Assembly (NCBI GenBank): GCA_009746045.1
Contig: RPFO01000026.1
Coordinates: forward strand, 2,661,065 to 2,725,064
Direction of reading: 5' to 3'
Length of the DNA stretch: 64,000 nucleotides
DNA from: Mesostigma viride
Lineage: Eukaryota; Streptophyta; Mesostigmatophyceae; Mesostigmatales; Mesostigmataceae
Below are positions 21,102-32,186 of this stretch, piece by piece. The translations under genes were made by a program, and so were the position numbers. Under the pieces are notes generated by a model. That model ran no database searches and was not told the DNA's origin. It was given only the letters and a program-made list of their open reading frames with translations. Positions within the stretch are counted from its first letter, which is position 1, and the number at the start of each line of letters is the position of its first letter.

Positions 21102-22216
21102 TCAGCTTGGCAAAGGTGACATGTGCAGCATGTTTCCAGCCCAGAGCACATGTGGGGGGCACAGGCCATATAGATATAGACCCATTGGGCTGACAGCAAC
21201 TCCATCATAGTAGAAATTGACCCTGCTGTTCAGCTGCTGCTCCACGTTCCTCAACCATGCACTCCTGACAAGTGCAGGTGCAGACAAGGGTACCCAGTCT
21301 TCAGAGATGATCAATTTCTTGACCTCCTGGATTGCCCTCTCTATAGCACCCTGCTGCCCATGAGCCTCCCTAGGTGTAACCAGCAACTCAGGAAGGGTGG
21401 GATCACCCTTGAGATGCTGAAACTGCATGTCCACCTGGATCCTTGTGGTAGGAAACTTGGCTCTTACATTCTGCAGGGCAGCCAGCAAGTACCTGTTCTT
21501 CATAGAAGGTAAATGCTCTAGCACCTTGTACTTTGTGTACCTGTCCACGCACACCAACAGTTGCATGCCCCTGATGTGTTGGATATCACACTGCAGATCA
21601 CCAATGCTCTGAGGTAGAGCTTTGGCATGTGATTTCCTGGGCTTGTTGGAGGACAACTGGCACTTACACCGTGAGGCAGCTTGCTGGCACGCCTTGAGAA
21701 GGGGTGCCCTGCCCATACGGAAGGCAAAGTTGTTTGACAGAGAAGTGGCATGCCCAAACATGTTGTGGATTGGGCACCCAACTCCTGGTACACGGAGGAA
21801 GCAGTCCCTGGCACAGTCAGGACTGTGCTGTCAGGTTGTCCAGCATCACCATGCTGACTTCCATCCTCATTTGACTCAGAGCCTGAGTCACCCTGCTCAT
21901 GCCCAATACCTGGACCGCCAGCAGGGACCACATGCATACCACCAGAGGCCTTCACACCCCTCTGTGGTTGTACATTGGTTTCTCTCAAAATGAGAGGTCC
22001 ACCCTCGTGCCCAGCACGAGGATGCATGGGGTCAGACATTCTTACAGCTGCACCAGCTGTCAAGGACGTCTTCGTAGGAACCTGAACCTCTCCAGGTGAC
22101 CTGGGGCCATCCTGAACCTGGAGATCACCCTCTTGTTGCCCAGATATAAAATCTGCATTGGAGCACCTGGCCTCCCCCTTGGGTGAATTAAGGTGTGTAG
22201 GGTTGGCCTCAGACAG
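21102..22216 (-). pseudogene. A1 integrase, after the in-frame UGA
   Basis: The frame continues directly from gag through a single TGA (22217-22219) with no further stop until a frameshift near 21790. The first part is low-complexity and polar. The integrase core then reads LQCDIQHIRGMQLLVCVDRYTKY (first Asp), IQVDMQFQHL (second Asp) and REAHGQQGAIERAIQEV (Glu), with about 29 residues between the last two. A conserved NFYYDGVAVSP segment follows. It is homologous to integrase in B1 and B2. No protease precedes it, unlike Ty1/copia. Near 21102 the frame ends and coding resumes in the protease/RT frame. Confidence 0.85.
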
Positions 22217-23334
22217 TCATTGCTCCTTGTTTTCCTCTTGTTGACTGCCCTTTGAAGGCTGGCCTGCCTGGGACTTGTTCTTGTTGTTTTTGGTGTTATT
22301 GTTCTTGTTGCTGCCCTGGCCTTGGGTCTTCTTGAAGGAAGGACACTCTTTCTTGATGTGCCCCCACCCCTTGCACATGCAGGTAGCATTGGATCTTGGA
22401 CTTGCCCTGGCCACCGCCCCCGTTGTCAGACGTGTTACCCGGCTTGGGCTTGCCACCCACCCTCCTGAACACCGACTTGGCATGTGATTGCCCGTCAGGG
22501 TCGGGTGAATGGTTGGCCTTCCGCTTGTTGTGGTTGCCCCCACGCCCTCCTTGGCTTCTGTCAGCCTCAGACGATTTGGAGCCCCCCTGGGCACGCCCCC
22601 CTGCATGGGTTGCCTTCACAGCTGGCACTCCACCCTCAAACAGCTCCTCTGCCTCGAGGGCCTGCTTGATGATGACCTTATAGGCCTTCAGGGTAGAGTG
22701 TGGGGCACACATGACCTTTAAAGAGCCACGTGTTGCCTTAACAGCCCAGAGACCTTCAACCAGTTGGTCAGGGCTATGTTGTCTGCCACGTTGAAACCGT
22801 GGGCCCTCAGCCTTCCTCAACCATTTTGGAATAGTTAAGGAAATTCTGGATGAGGTCTCCCTTGACCTCCCACCCTTGATACTTGTCCTGCCAATGGATG
22901 CCAACCTTCTTGCGCTGGTCTTCAAGCAGCTCCTTCAGCTCAGCTACATATAGTGCCCAGGCCTTATTGGCTCTCTTGCACTCCCTGGTTAGGTCCTTGA
23001 TCTGGTCAGTACACTTTCCAAACGTGCTACTGCCTATCCAGATCTGATAGTAGTTGGTACCACCGTACAAACTAGGAAACCCTTCCAATCCCTCCACAAA
23101 CTCTTCAGCCTGTTTAGGCTTGGAGTCTGAGGTTACTGGCTGCAACTGATTAACAATTAAAAGACCCTGGGTGGTAAGATCAAATCCATGCACAGCTTGT
23201 GTATTATTATTGTTGAGAGGTATCTTGGTTATTTCACCGGTGACACCCACGTCATCTACGTGAGCTGTCCCACTACCAGCACCCCCATTATTCCCACTGG
23301 CTGGGGCGCCCTTGCTACGTCGCCCGTCTGCCAT
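22217..23334 (-). pseudogene. A1 gag, frameshifted
   Basis: Starts at ATG 23334 (MADGRRSKGAPASGNN). About 170 capsid-region residues follow, including FVEGLEGFPSLYGG and WQDKYQGWEVKGDLIQNFL, then a frameshift near 22815. The basic C-terminal part is Gly/Lys/Asn-rich. The zinc knuckle is damaged: the first Cys pair is disturbed by a probable 4-bp insertion at about 22381 (read as CMCKGWGHIKKEC in one frame), which also shifts frame. It ends QEENKEQ then TGA-CTG, with the pol frame continuing. Confidence 0.75.
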
Positions 23335-24526
23335 GGTGAACTACACAGCTGTCCTAGAACACTTGGAGCAAAGCAGCAAAACAAAATCCTGACAGCAAAA
23401 TATGTACAAATCTGTCAAGTAATGCCGCCTGCACCGGTGTCGATGCCGCCGCGAAATGCCGCCGAAATGCCGACGAGTACTGAAAAAAAAATGTCCGACG
23501 TTTAGTAGTCGAGACCACGGAAGTCGCAGTACTCGTACACGTATTCTGCGTCCTCCATGTCGGGCGTAAGAGCCGGACCTGCGCCGGCGTGAATTAACAC
23601 AGGCGTGTTCGCCTCAGTGCATGGTTTTGCGTCGGCAGAAAAACTGCGATGCGCCGACGGGAAACGATGCGCAGAGGATGCGTGAAAATGGACAAGAGTT
23701 CCCAGCCAGCTGGGATCCACTCACGCAGGGCAGAAAGAAAAGCCACCAGGTTAATAAGAACCTGGCGTTCTCGCGTGCGAACGCCGCGCGTGAGCAGCGA
23801 CAGCAACGCGATATCTTGGAATAAATTTGTCGAGACTGCGGGCGCGCCTCCCGTGCGCGTCGCAGCCCAGTTTTGCAGATTCCGCTGGTAACCGGTGAGG
23901 GACGAGATGGCGGTGTCAGTTAGATGAGATGCTTAGGCTGACACACGGATTTCCGGCCTGCGCGCCGCGTATTGCCTACCGCGGCTGAGCGGGACACCTC
24001 AGTACTGTACGGCAGGGCGTACGGTACTGAGGCGTCAGGTGGACTGACGTGCAGTTAGTGCCAGACTGTTCCTAGGTGCTAGCTCGACCCGCCAGGTCCG
24101 GTGTAGCCGGGCCTGACGGGCCGAGTCTTAGCTGGTTGCTAGTGACGTGGTCGCATGGCATTGCAGTGTCCAGTTGTCCACTGGCAGTTGCTGCAGTGAG
24201 CACCGCCATAGGCATATAGGCGTAGCACTGGGGAGTGCCGCAGCACCCGAGTTTGCCCAGACGTTCCATTCTGAGCCCTCAGCTTACACTACTCTCTCAT
24301 TGTATTATTGCTAATACAACCATCCTTCCATTTCAGCTTTCGGCAGTTGTCCATCGTCGTGAGACTCGTTCCAACTGTGTCCACCTCCTCGATGGCAGTT
24401 GTGACCTCGTTAACGGAACGAAGCCCTCCACGGACCTGGACAGTAAAGGCCGATAAAATCGACCGAATGGAGTCCAAAGGACCACGAATTGCCGGCACCA
24501 GCTGCGGCAGGCGCGGGTCTTCTGGG
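23335..24526. other. Gene-poor stretch right of A1
   Basis: No supported gene. It should hold the A1 leader, but no LTR start or TGG-type primer site was recognised. It contains a 36-bp hairpin at 23997-24032 (CCTCAGTAC / GTACTGAGG arms) and, at 24289-24526, a short open minus-strand frame of unknown origin that abuts the duplicated LINE fragment. Confidence 0.5.
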
Positions 24527-24974
24527 TAGCGTGGCGTTGGCGTCCGGGCAGCAGCAGAGCGAGGTTGCGACCAGGGATGCCGTTCGCCAAGTTCTCCAGC
24601 GCTGCAAAGAAGTCCTTGCGGTCTAGTTGTGAGAGAGAGAAATGCCGAAGATCGCCGTGGCTCTTGCAGGAATGTTGCCTTTATTAGAATAATGGAAACA
24701 CAGACGTAAGTCACATCACTTCCAAGACTGCACGCAGCACAGGCGACAGGGTCGCAGTGCCAAGAGAACGTGCACGCAAGAGCTAGCGTCCTAGAGCTAC
24801 CAAGTCACACATATAGCTTGCTAGGGACGCGTCCAAGTATTCAGCTGTACTGTCACAGCTGAACTGTCAATCAATTGATCACACAGACTCTGGCACGCCT
24901 TTGGCGCGCAGATCTGTCAATTGTCCATACGGCTAGTCCTGTGGACCTATCCGTACATTACTCAGCATCAATTG
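24527..24974 (-). repeat. Duplicated LINE/LTR-A junction
   Basis: 24527-24619 repeats the LINE endonuclease end (1961-2055), apart from three extra bases (GGG) near 24547. 24620-24974 repeats the first 350 bp of the A LTR (2056-2400). The same junction therefore occurs twice. The LTR copy stops at CAATTG, where A2 begins. Confidence 0.85.
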
Positions 24975-25588
24975 AGTTGTGAGAGAGTTGCCCTGAATTC
25001 CGCCATGGTTCTTGCAGGAATGTTGCCTTTATTAAGAATAAGGAACACAGACGTAAGTCACGTCACTTCCAAGACTGCACGCAGCACAGACGACAGGGTC
25101 GCAGTGCCAAGAGAACGTGCACGCAAGAACTAGCGTCCCGGTGCTACCAAGTCACACATATAGCTTGCTAGGGACGCGTCCAAGTATTCAGCTGCACTGT
25201 CACAGCTGAACTGTCAATCAATTGATTACACAGACTCTGGCACGCCTTTGGCGCGCAGATCTATCAATTGTCCATACGGCTAGTCCTGTGGACCTATCCG
25301 TACACTGCTCAGCATCAATTGTCTCATAGGTCCTGGCGCGCTACAGCGCGCCTACCTATCAATTGACCATCAAGTCCAGTACAAGTCCTGTCAACGTCCT
25401 GCGGACTATCAAAGTGACACTTGTACATCCTGTGTCCGCACGCGCCCACAGTGGCGCGCCGGGTACTGTCGGCACAGCCTAGGAAACGTCATAACTTTTA
25501 CGTTCCTTAACCAAATGAGGCGTTCAAGGTGCCGTTGGAAAGAGCGTAACAATCTCTATCCATCTAACGTAACTCCTTTACGTTAACT
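24975..25588 (-). repeat. 3' LTR of copia-like A2
   Basis: 614 bp matching 2056-2676, with ends AGTTAAC and CTCACAACT on the element strand and a purine-rich tract directly upstream (complement of 25589-25607). Confidence 0.8.
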
Positions 25589-26539
25589 CCAATCCCTTCT
25601 TTTCTTTAGGGATCACATCCACTGCCAGGGACCCTTGAAGTAGCTTGAAATGTCCTTCACTCCAGCTTGAAGCTTGAACAGATGTCTTTAATGGCCATTG
25701 CCATTCCCCCAGCCTTTTCTTTTAAGGAACTGGAAAAGAAACAGATCTGCCACAGGGAAAACCATTCCATGAGAAATGGAGAAAAACCTATGGAAGTGGC
25801 ATTACAGAGTACCACCAGATATTAGAAACACACAAAATTAAATACATACAGGTTAATTCTATGAGGTCTTCTCCAGGAATTAATCCCATCACCTCGGTAG
25901 AGCCTCCAGTACAATGACCTTCTGGCGGTGAGTAACATTAATCCCAGATACTAATCCCATAAAACCCAGTACATATTCAATATAAGTACAATAAATCCAT
26001 GACAATTAAAATACCACTTGACAAAGTAAGGCGTATTACAATAGTTTGCCTGTCATTCTCTCAACAGGGGTCTATTGGCGCCCGTCTTACGGCGCCCGTC
26101 TACTTGCCAGATGGTAAACTGCCACAGCAAACAAATGACAAAATGAAACACATAGGCAACAATTAAATCCTGCCCTGGGGAACTAGGGAAGTCTGAACAG
26201 GCAAACACCTGAACAGGCCAGCTTGTAGAAACATAATACCAGGGAATCGAACCCCGCCCTATAAACCCCAGTATGAAGGTTCCCAGACCATTGTGAGAAG
26301 TATGTACAAATATACATTTCTTTTAAAATAGAAGTACATGGTCTGTAATGGACCTGTCAACCTTGTGTAGTCAACAGCATGAACCCCAGCCAAAACCTGG
26401 TTGTATCCTGATTATGATCAGAGTGAGTGTACCATGGTCCATGAGCCTTAGTACAGACTAAAATACAGGTATTATGCCAGTCACAATGCTGACACTACCA
26501 CACAATCTGCTCTCCAATGCCCTATAACCAGGCACCTGC

Positions 26540-27507
26540 TTAGACAGCTTGCTGAGATGGGTCCATCAGAGACTGAAGAACCTTGTATTGCACTGCTGCC
26601 TTCTGCACTAGCTTGGTCAAAGCATCAGCAGGATTGTCAACCCCAGGGATATGCTCAATATTGGCCAAGGAGGACAATTCCTTAAGAAGGAGATAATCCA
26701 AGTCCCTACTTCTGGCCATCTGCCTGTGCACAAACTGCACCATCCCCATGGAGTCCGTTTTGAGAAGAGTGGTAACCTGAAGTGGCCAAGGAGTGTTAGA
26801 AGTCATCTGATGAAGCAACTCCTTCAGATAAAGGCTTGTGTGAATGCCTTCACAAATAGCCCTGCATTCTGCCACATCACTGCTGACAGCCACCCGTTTG
26901 TGCAGGCGACTAAACCAGCTCACCAAACTCCCCAGGCCTTCCTGTCTGAGCACAAAGAGCCCTGCAGCCCTGCCCCTGACCTTGGAGACCTGCATGCTGT
27001 CCATTGAGCTATCCACATACAGCTCCATGCAAATGGGTTGTGATAAATCCACTGCAGACAACAGAATGCCAGATGAAGCCCTGACCTGATCAGCCACCTT
27101 GGCAGACCCTAGCTCCATCAGCATGTCATCAGGCAGCCTGGCTATGACCATAAGGTCTGGCCTGGAAATGCCTGCCACCCAAGCAACCATGCCCCTCACC
27201 ATGGGACACAGTGCCTGTGTGATGACTGGAGGAAGCTTGCTAATGAGGGTTTCTTGATAATCATTACCCCCCACCAGCAGCATACGCCATTCTCCCTCCT
27301 TCTTCACCAGTGTGGCCTCCATGCCCACAAACAGCAGAGGCTCATTCTCCACCTGCCATTGCTCCCTACCCAGAGGAAACTTGGACTTAATGATGGAGAT
27401 CAACTGCTTAAGCCACGACGTAGGAGCCAGCAGATGCAGGTCATCCCCGTGCAGCGAAGCATACACTGGTAGGCCTTCCCATTGCCCCAGAAACAGACAG
27501 GGGTCTA
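26540..27507 (-). pseudogene. A2 pol C-terminus (RT palm end and RNase H)
   Basis: An uninterrupted frame of about 320 codons from inside RT to the pol stop. It includes PCLFLGQWEGLPVYASLHGDDLHLL, VENEPLLFVGMEATL, then RNase H with ELYVDSSMDS, ECRAICEGIH, LKTDSMGMVQF and GVDNPADALTKL. It is almost identical to A1 but lacks the A1 frameshift near 19320. It is truncated at 27507, and residues encoded further upstream come from repeat P, not from pol. Confidence 0.88.
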
Positions 27508-27785
27508 GTACATGTTCGGTATTCGCCCGAACATGTCCGTGTTCGGTATGCGGCGGATGTGCCAGCCCTACATAGGCGCCACAACACACTGGACTTTGTA
27601 GGTAGAAAATGTCTGTGGAGACGCTGTGCGTCGCGCTTAAATAATATTTTATAATTTTAATGAAAAGTTTGAAATGTTTTGTAATCGTTATATAAGCTCA
27701 GCCGCTAGGCGGCTGAGCTCAGCCTGACCACAACTGAAGACCAAATTCAAAAAAATTCAAAAATTTCGAAGGCAAAATTCAAAAA
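27508..27785. repeat. End of a P-family repeat
   Basis: Begins with a short hairpin (ACATGTTCGG ... CCCGAACATGT). It then shares about 150 bp with the centre of palindrome P: GGCGCCACAACACA, GTCTGTGGAGACGC, GTGCGTCGCGC and the AGCCGCTAGGCGGCT stem. It lies between truncated A2 and truncated G2 copy 1, both of which end at its borders. Confidence 0.75.
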
Positions 27786-27933
27786 GTTAAGCCACCATTT
27801 AAAAACATAAGAGGACGCACACGTAGTGGTAGGGATGATTCAGCTCCTACAGAGGTTATAAAAACAGGCAAGCAAAAATTATTATCTGGGGTACTATCTA
27901 AGGACCTGTCCAGGTTACCCCCGGCTGACAGGC

Positions 27934-29598
27934 CTACTGTTCCCCCTCCCCCCCCAAATCCATAGGAACTAACCCCGAAGAAGACCCTGGCGGAAAAGCC
28001 ACTGCTGGAGGGTCACGAGGGATTGAAGAGGGTGCGGGAGCCTGATTATCATAGGGGAACCCTGGGGGTCCTGTCTGCACAGCATTCAGCCTACTAGGGG
28101 TAGCTGAGGGAACGCGTCCTGAAGTGGGACGAATAGGAGCACGCTGAGGGGTACGAGGAGGGCGAGCGTCGGGATGAGGGGAGCACCCGAAAGGAACTTG
28201 GGGCACTCACGTTTAAGATGACCTACTTCCTTACCATGATAGCAGGTGATATGAGAGACATCCAGAGCTGAAAGGTCAGTCACACAAATATCTAATTCTT
28301 CTACATAGGAGTTCTCCTCCTCAGGGGTAAGACTAATATTATTAATACGGGAACGGGTAGGAAGAGAAGGCGTGGAGAAGAAATCTGCTACTCGTAAAAG
28401 ATGCTGGCGCACATGCTTGAGGGGCAGGTCAGTAAAACGGTAGGCAGAGAACTGGCGCTTGACTTCACGCAATAAGGGTCTACTGAGGCCCTGAAGGAAG
28501 CGGGCACGTACTTCTGCGCCCGACAAATCCCTGATTCGTACCATCTGTGCATCAAACTCTTTCATATATTCTTTGAAGGATTTGGTACCCTGCTGCAAGG
28601 TACCAAAGGCTAATCTATCCTGCCAATCTGCATCGGGAGGGACTAAATGGTTCTCTAAACGCTTAAACAATTCTGCTACAGAGTTTGGGTAGGCATGAGA
28701 GGCAAGAGACTCACACTGGATGAGGTTAGCAAGCTCAGGAGTAATGCAGGTAGTAAGATAATGAGGAACTAGTACAGCATCAGAGAGGCGCCACCTATTG
28801 TGGTTCTGCCAAGACTCTGTGTTCTGGGTGAGCAACATAATGAAAGTGAAAAACTGTTGAGGGGTAGACTTGACATCCAGCTTAGGAAGGTTGGCAAAGA
28901 GGGGAAGAGCAGGAGGCTTAGGGGGATTAGAAGAATCAGTTTTTCCCATAGGGCCACTATCTTCCACTGCTACATAAGCGGGATAGAAGGAAGAGATAGG
29001 AAAAGTTTTGGGTAGGGGTCTAGAGGGAGCCACCGTTTCAGGATGGTGCCCATAGGAGAAGGGAACAGTACAGTATATTGCTCACGAAGAGAGGAGTAGG
29101 CAAAATGATCATAATTCCTATCATCTAGGGGCATGGTACTGAAATCATTATTAACTTCTAAATCAGCCACACGGGTAGGGACCTGGGCAGCCTCATAGGC
29201 CGTCTCAGGGTAGGACCAGGAAGCAGGTGGGTAAAAGGGAACTGCACTAGGGCGCCCAGAAGGGCCGACAGGGGCAGAGGTACGACCCGTGTTAGAGGCA
29301 GGCATGGAAGGCACAGGGTGGGAAAGAGGCCTAGAAGCATTGTTAGTTCACGAGTGAGGACCTGCTGGAGGGGTGAGCCAAGGTTGCAGAAGGGGCAGGG
29401 GCCTGGTTCACAGCAAAAGAGGGTTCATCACTAAATCTGACTTGTGAGATACGTTGTTCATAGGTAGGTGGGGTGATTGAGGGACGACGGCGACCACCAG
29501 TAACAGGAGAAGGAGGTGAGGTACGCAGAATACCTTGAGGAGTGAGATGGTGCACCGTTTCCAAGGAGTCCCGTCGGTTACCACGAGTATTGTTAGTG

Positions 29599-29630
<32 letters not shown>

Positions 29631-29660
29631 GGTACTAAGGTATAGGCGACATATCTCCAC
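27934..29660 (-). pseudogene. G2 copy 1 gag
   Basis: Split over three frames. The N-terminal part has a poly-Asn tract (29590-29635) and the phrase ITPPTYEQRISQVRF. The capsid region, 28100-29033, reads LFANLPKLDVKSTPQQFFTFIMLL, LTTCITPELANLIQCESLASHAYP, LVPPDADWQDRLAFGTLQQG and FLQGLSRPLLREVKRQF, parallel to G1. The knuckle CYHGKEVGHLKREC lacks the second Cys: one codon is missing from CX2CX4HX4C. Gag ends MDLGGEGEQ-TAG at 27934. Pol is in the -1 frame, with a run of eight G residues just before the stop. Confidence 0.8.
27944..27952 (-). promoter_or_regulatory. Candidate -1 frameshift site between G2 gag and pol
   Basis: The complement reads TTTGGGGGGGGAG, about six codons before the gag TAG. 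The run offers a G-GGG-GGG slippery heptamer in the gag frame. Slipping back one base gives an open frame through VGLSAGGNLDRSLDSTPDN to RPLMF, which matches the pol reading frame of copy 2. Both copies keep exactly eight G residues. Confidence 0.55.
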
Positions 29661-29764
29661 CCACTGGATCCATCTTTAATTAAGTAAAGAAATAGGAATC
29701 TAGATGAAAGCAACAAAGGAAAAAGGAAAAACCTTGAAGGTCTGAAGCAAGAACAAAATTAAAA

Positions 29765-30157
29765 TCAATCCTTTTTAGCAACAGTAATGGATAGGGAACC
29801 AAACTCCAAAGTGAGAGGCATATCTAAGCTAGATGAGGATGCAGCCCGTTTAGGGGGAGAAGAAGGAGGGGTAGCAAAGACTAGAGCTTCTACGGGAGGA
29901 CGACCATGAGGAATAGGGCGTACATGCAGGCCTAAATCTGATTGGCTATGATCTATAAGGAACTGCTGAGCTTCTTCGAAGGACATAAATTTCTTATACC
30001 TAATTACGTTGTATACACGATTCTGAACGATCTTCCTAGCGTCGGACCAAGAAAGGAAAATGGAGGACCATTGAGGCGTAATCACTACGTAATATTTAGC
30101 TAGACTATTATCGCTAGAAGAATGGGAAGGAGCAGTACAAGATCGCCGCCGGCTCAT
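29765..30157 (-). CDS. G2 ORF0: RNase H1 hybrid-binding-domain protein
   Basis: An intact ORF of 130 codons from ATG 30157, before gag. Residues about 20-72 match the RNase H1 N-terminal (Cauli_VI) domain: KYYVVITPQWSSIFLSW, ARKIVQNRV and YKKFMSFEEAQQFLIDH. The aromatic and basic positions used for hybrid binding (YYVV, SW, YKKF) are present. No RNase H catalytic residues follow. A Ser/Pro-rich linker leads to LTLEFGSLSITVAKKD, resembling the end of G1 ORF0. That it stays open while gag is broken, and that G1 keeps a divergent homologue, argues for a selected function. Confidence 0.85.
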   Translation of the reverse strand: MSRRRSCTAPSHSSSDNSLAKYYVVITPQWSSIFLSWSDARKIVQNRVYNVIRYKKFMSFEEAQQFLIDHSQSDLGLHVRPIPHGRPPVEALVFATPPSSPPKRAASSSSLDMPLTLEFGSLSITVAKKD

Positions 30158-30597
30158 GGTAACGCACCTTGTTGGTCTTGAGTAGTCAAATGAGGAGAAC
30201 GAGGAGAAGGCGACTTATCTCGGGTGTCTGAAACCGAACCAGATTGACGACGCACGCAGGGACGAGGTTTCCAGCGCCAGGTGGTCGTAAGTATCCGGTT
30301 TCAAGAATTCTGCGTCCGGCGATGGGTCGTCTAAATACAAAGCAGGCAAGGTGCAGAAAAAGTGTAATCTACGAGACGCTAGTCGTCTCTCTACCGTAGA
30401 ACCAAAACCATCACTTGTCCACGACAGTAAGCAACATTTCTCAGGAAAACAAAACGAGGAAAAGGAGCTATCTATAAAAGGGATTTTCCGCTTCGAGCAG
30501 GTCTATCTTCTAGGCAGGGCGTGTCCCGAATCGGGCAGCACTACCCCCCCAGCTCGCAGGCGACCCGCCCATTACCTCAGTGTCAAGTAGGTGTCGT

Positions 30598-31251
30598 ATT
30601 TGCACAGCAACTCGTCAGCAGAGCTTGTGAGCTCCTGGTCCTTGCCGGCTGGAATGACCCTAGGCTGCTGGCTAGCAACCTTTATCCTCACACCAGGCCT
30701 ACGACCCTCGATAGGCTCGTCACTCGTCGTGACGACCAAGGTTCGTGTGTGAAGACGCTCGTTGCCTCGTTGAGCCTCGAGCTATATGCAACCTCGTTCC
30801 ATCTTTGTTCCTCGGTCATGAGCAACGCTGGGCAACGCTACATTGCCAGAGCCTCGTATCGCTGCCTTGCATCCTCGTTGCAGGCAGCATACAGGAATCT
30901 CTGGCTATCCTGTGTCTAGGACAGCACAGGACCTGCCACAGTCCTGCAAGGACTTACATCCTTGCAGACCTGCTGGCTGGTTACTGGCTTCTACTAGCCA
31001 CAGTACCGTTGAGCCCTCAGTACACTGTGTCCCAGTCACGTGAGAGTCCAGGCTAAGCCTGTGCAGGCACGGCCTGCCACGTGTCCTGTCCACTATGCCC
31101 TGAGTGTGCACCGCCCTCGCCCACCGGTCGGCAGTACTTCGGGACTTGATAACTTTCTAGTCCCTTGTCTGTTCTAGGCGGTTGACACGGCGTTGGAAAG
31201 GTCTCCTCAACCTGCATCCATCTAGCACATTGGTGCCCCAATATGCTAACT
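30598..31251 (-). repeat. 3' LTR of B1
   Basis: 654 bp. On the element strand it starts AGTTAGCATATTGG and ends GTTGCTGTGCAAAT, so it lacks TG/CA ends. The same start at the B2 junction (57161), where the empty G2 site is known, confirms the boundary. A purine-rich tract, AAGAAAGGGTTGG, precedes it (complement of 31252-31264). Confidence 0.92.
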
Positions 31252-32186
31252 CCAACCCTTTCTTGTTTTGGAGCTTGGACCAGCCTGAGAACCTATCAGC
31301 CACTGTCCCCACAAGCCTTCAGACATCTGATCCCTCCCAGAGACCAGACCTGCCTTTTCTTTTGGAACCTGAGGTGCCTCCAAATATTAGCTAGGCCTGC
31401 TCATTGGTTCAAAGGTTGCCCTCTGACCCACATGACATCCCAACCCTTTCTTTGGGAACCTGGTGTAGATTAAAGTTAGGTCTTCACTTAGTCAGAGGAG
31501 TTTGGATAGAGGAGTCCATGAACGTACTATTGTGAGTTCCTGGTCATCCAGTTATCACAGGCGCCCGTTCATATGGCGCCCGCCACGGAGCCTCCTTTAT
31601 CTTTTAAATCCTTCCAAAGACTGAGAGAGCCCTGACAAATGTTAGCCAACACATGGGGAGCCCATGTCCTCACTGAGTCTCACTCAGGATTCATACATGC
31701 CAGGCTGAGGTCAGCTGGGGAATCGAACCCCACCCCATATCCTCCAGGTTTGGATCAGCTCCTGGAACTGAGCATCACAAACAACAAGACATGACAATAA
31801 CAAGATTATGTTTTATTATAAAGGAGTATAACCCATAGTGAGGCCCCTGGCAACCACGTCCAACATGGTCACACAACCAGGGATTTTATTAGCATGCAAC
31901 AGGTTGGTTACAGAGAATATATACAAATGTACAGCAACCTGTTAGAGCCAACACTTGGGCTGCCCTTGCAGGGTCCATTCCATGAAGACCCAAGGCCCAT
32001 TACAAAGTCCTTAAGACTCTTCTGCAGCTCCATGACAGAGCCAGGCGAAATTCTCAGCCAGGGGAGTGACTCCACCCTGACCCCTGTCCAGCAGAGTGTG
32101 TCTGAACTCTGAAGGACCTGCTGTCAGCCACCACGTGGCTGCCCAGCCCACTGGGATGCCTCCCACCTAGAGCAAGGCTGTTTGGT
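31252..32186 (-). other. 3' untranslated region of B1
   Basis: No gene is seen between the pol stop and the polypurine tract. A and B elements share this long 3' UTR layout (A2: 25589-26539). Confidence 0.7.

Larger units (their letters stand above)
2056..23334 (-). mobile_element. Copia-like element A1, split by gypsy G1
   Basis: A1 consists of 2056-3451 (3' LTR and 3' UTR) plus 18397-23334 (3' UTR remainder, pol, gag). The gap is exactly element G1. The uninterrupted order is seen at 26340-26400 in copy A2, where the sequence crosses the site without a break. The coding order is gag, in-frame UGA, integrase, protease-like domain, RT, RNase H. Several single-base frameshifts make it non-autonomous. 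I could not find an intact 5' LTR on the right. The nearest LTR-like sequence, at 24620-24974, is partial and carries the same LINE flank as the left side. Confidence 0.85.
24975..27507 (-). mobile_element. Copia-like element A2, 5'-truncated
   Basis: A2 comprises a 3' LTR (24975-25588), the 3' UTR (25589-26539) and the C-terminal part of pol. It is inserted into another A LTR, because the left flank is the LTR fragment ending at 24974. Sequence homologous to A1 stops abruptly at 27507 inside RT, where repeat P begins. The G1 insertion site of A1 is intact here (26340-26400), proving that G1 entered A1 later than the A1/A2 split. Confidence 0.88.
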
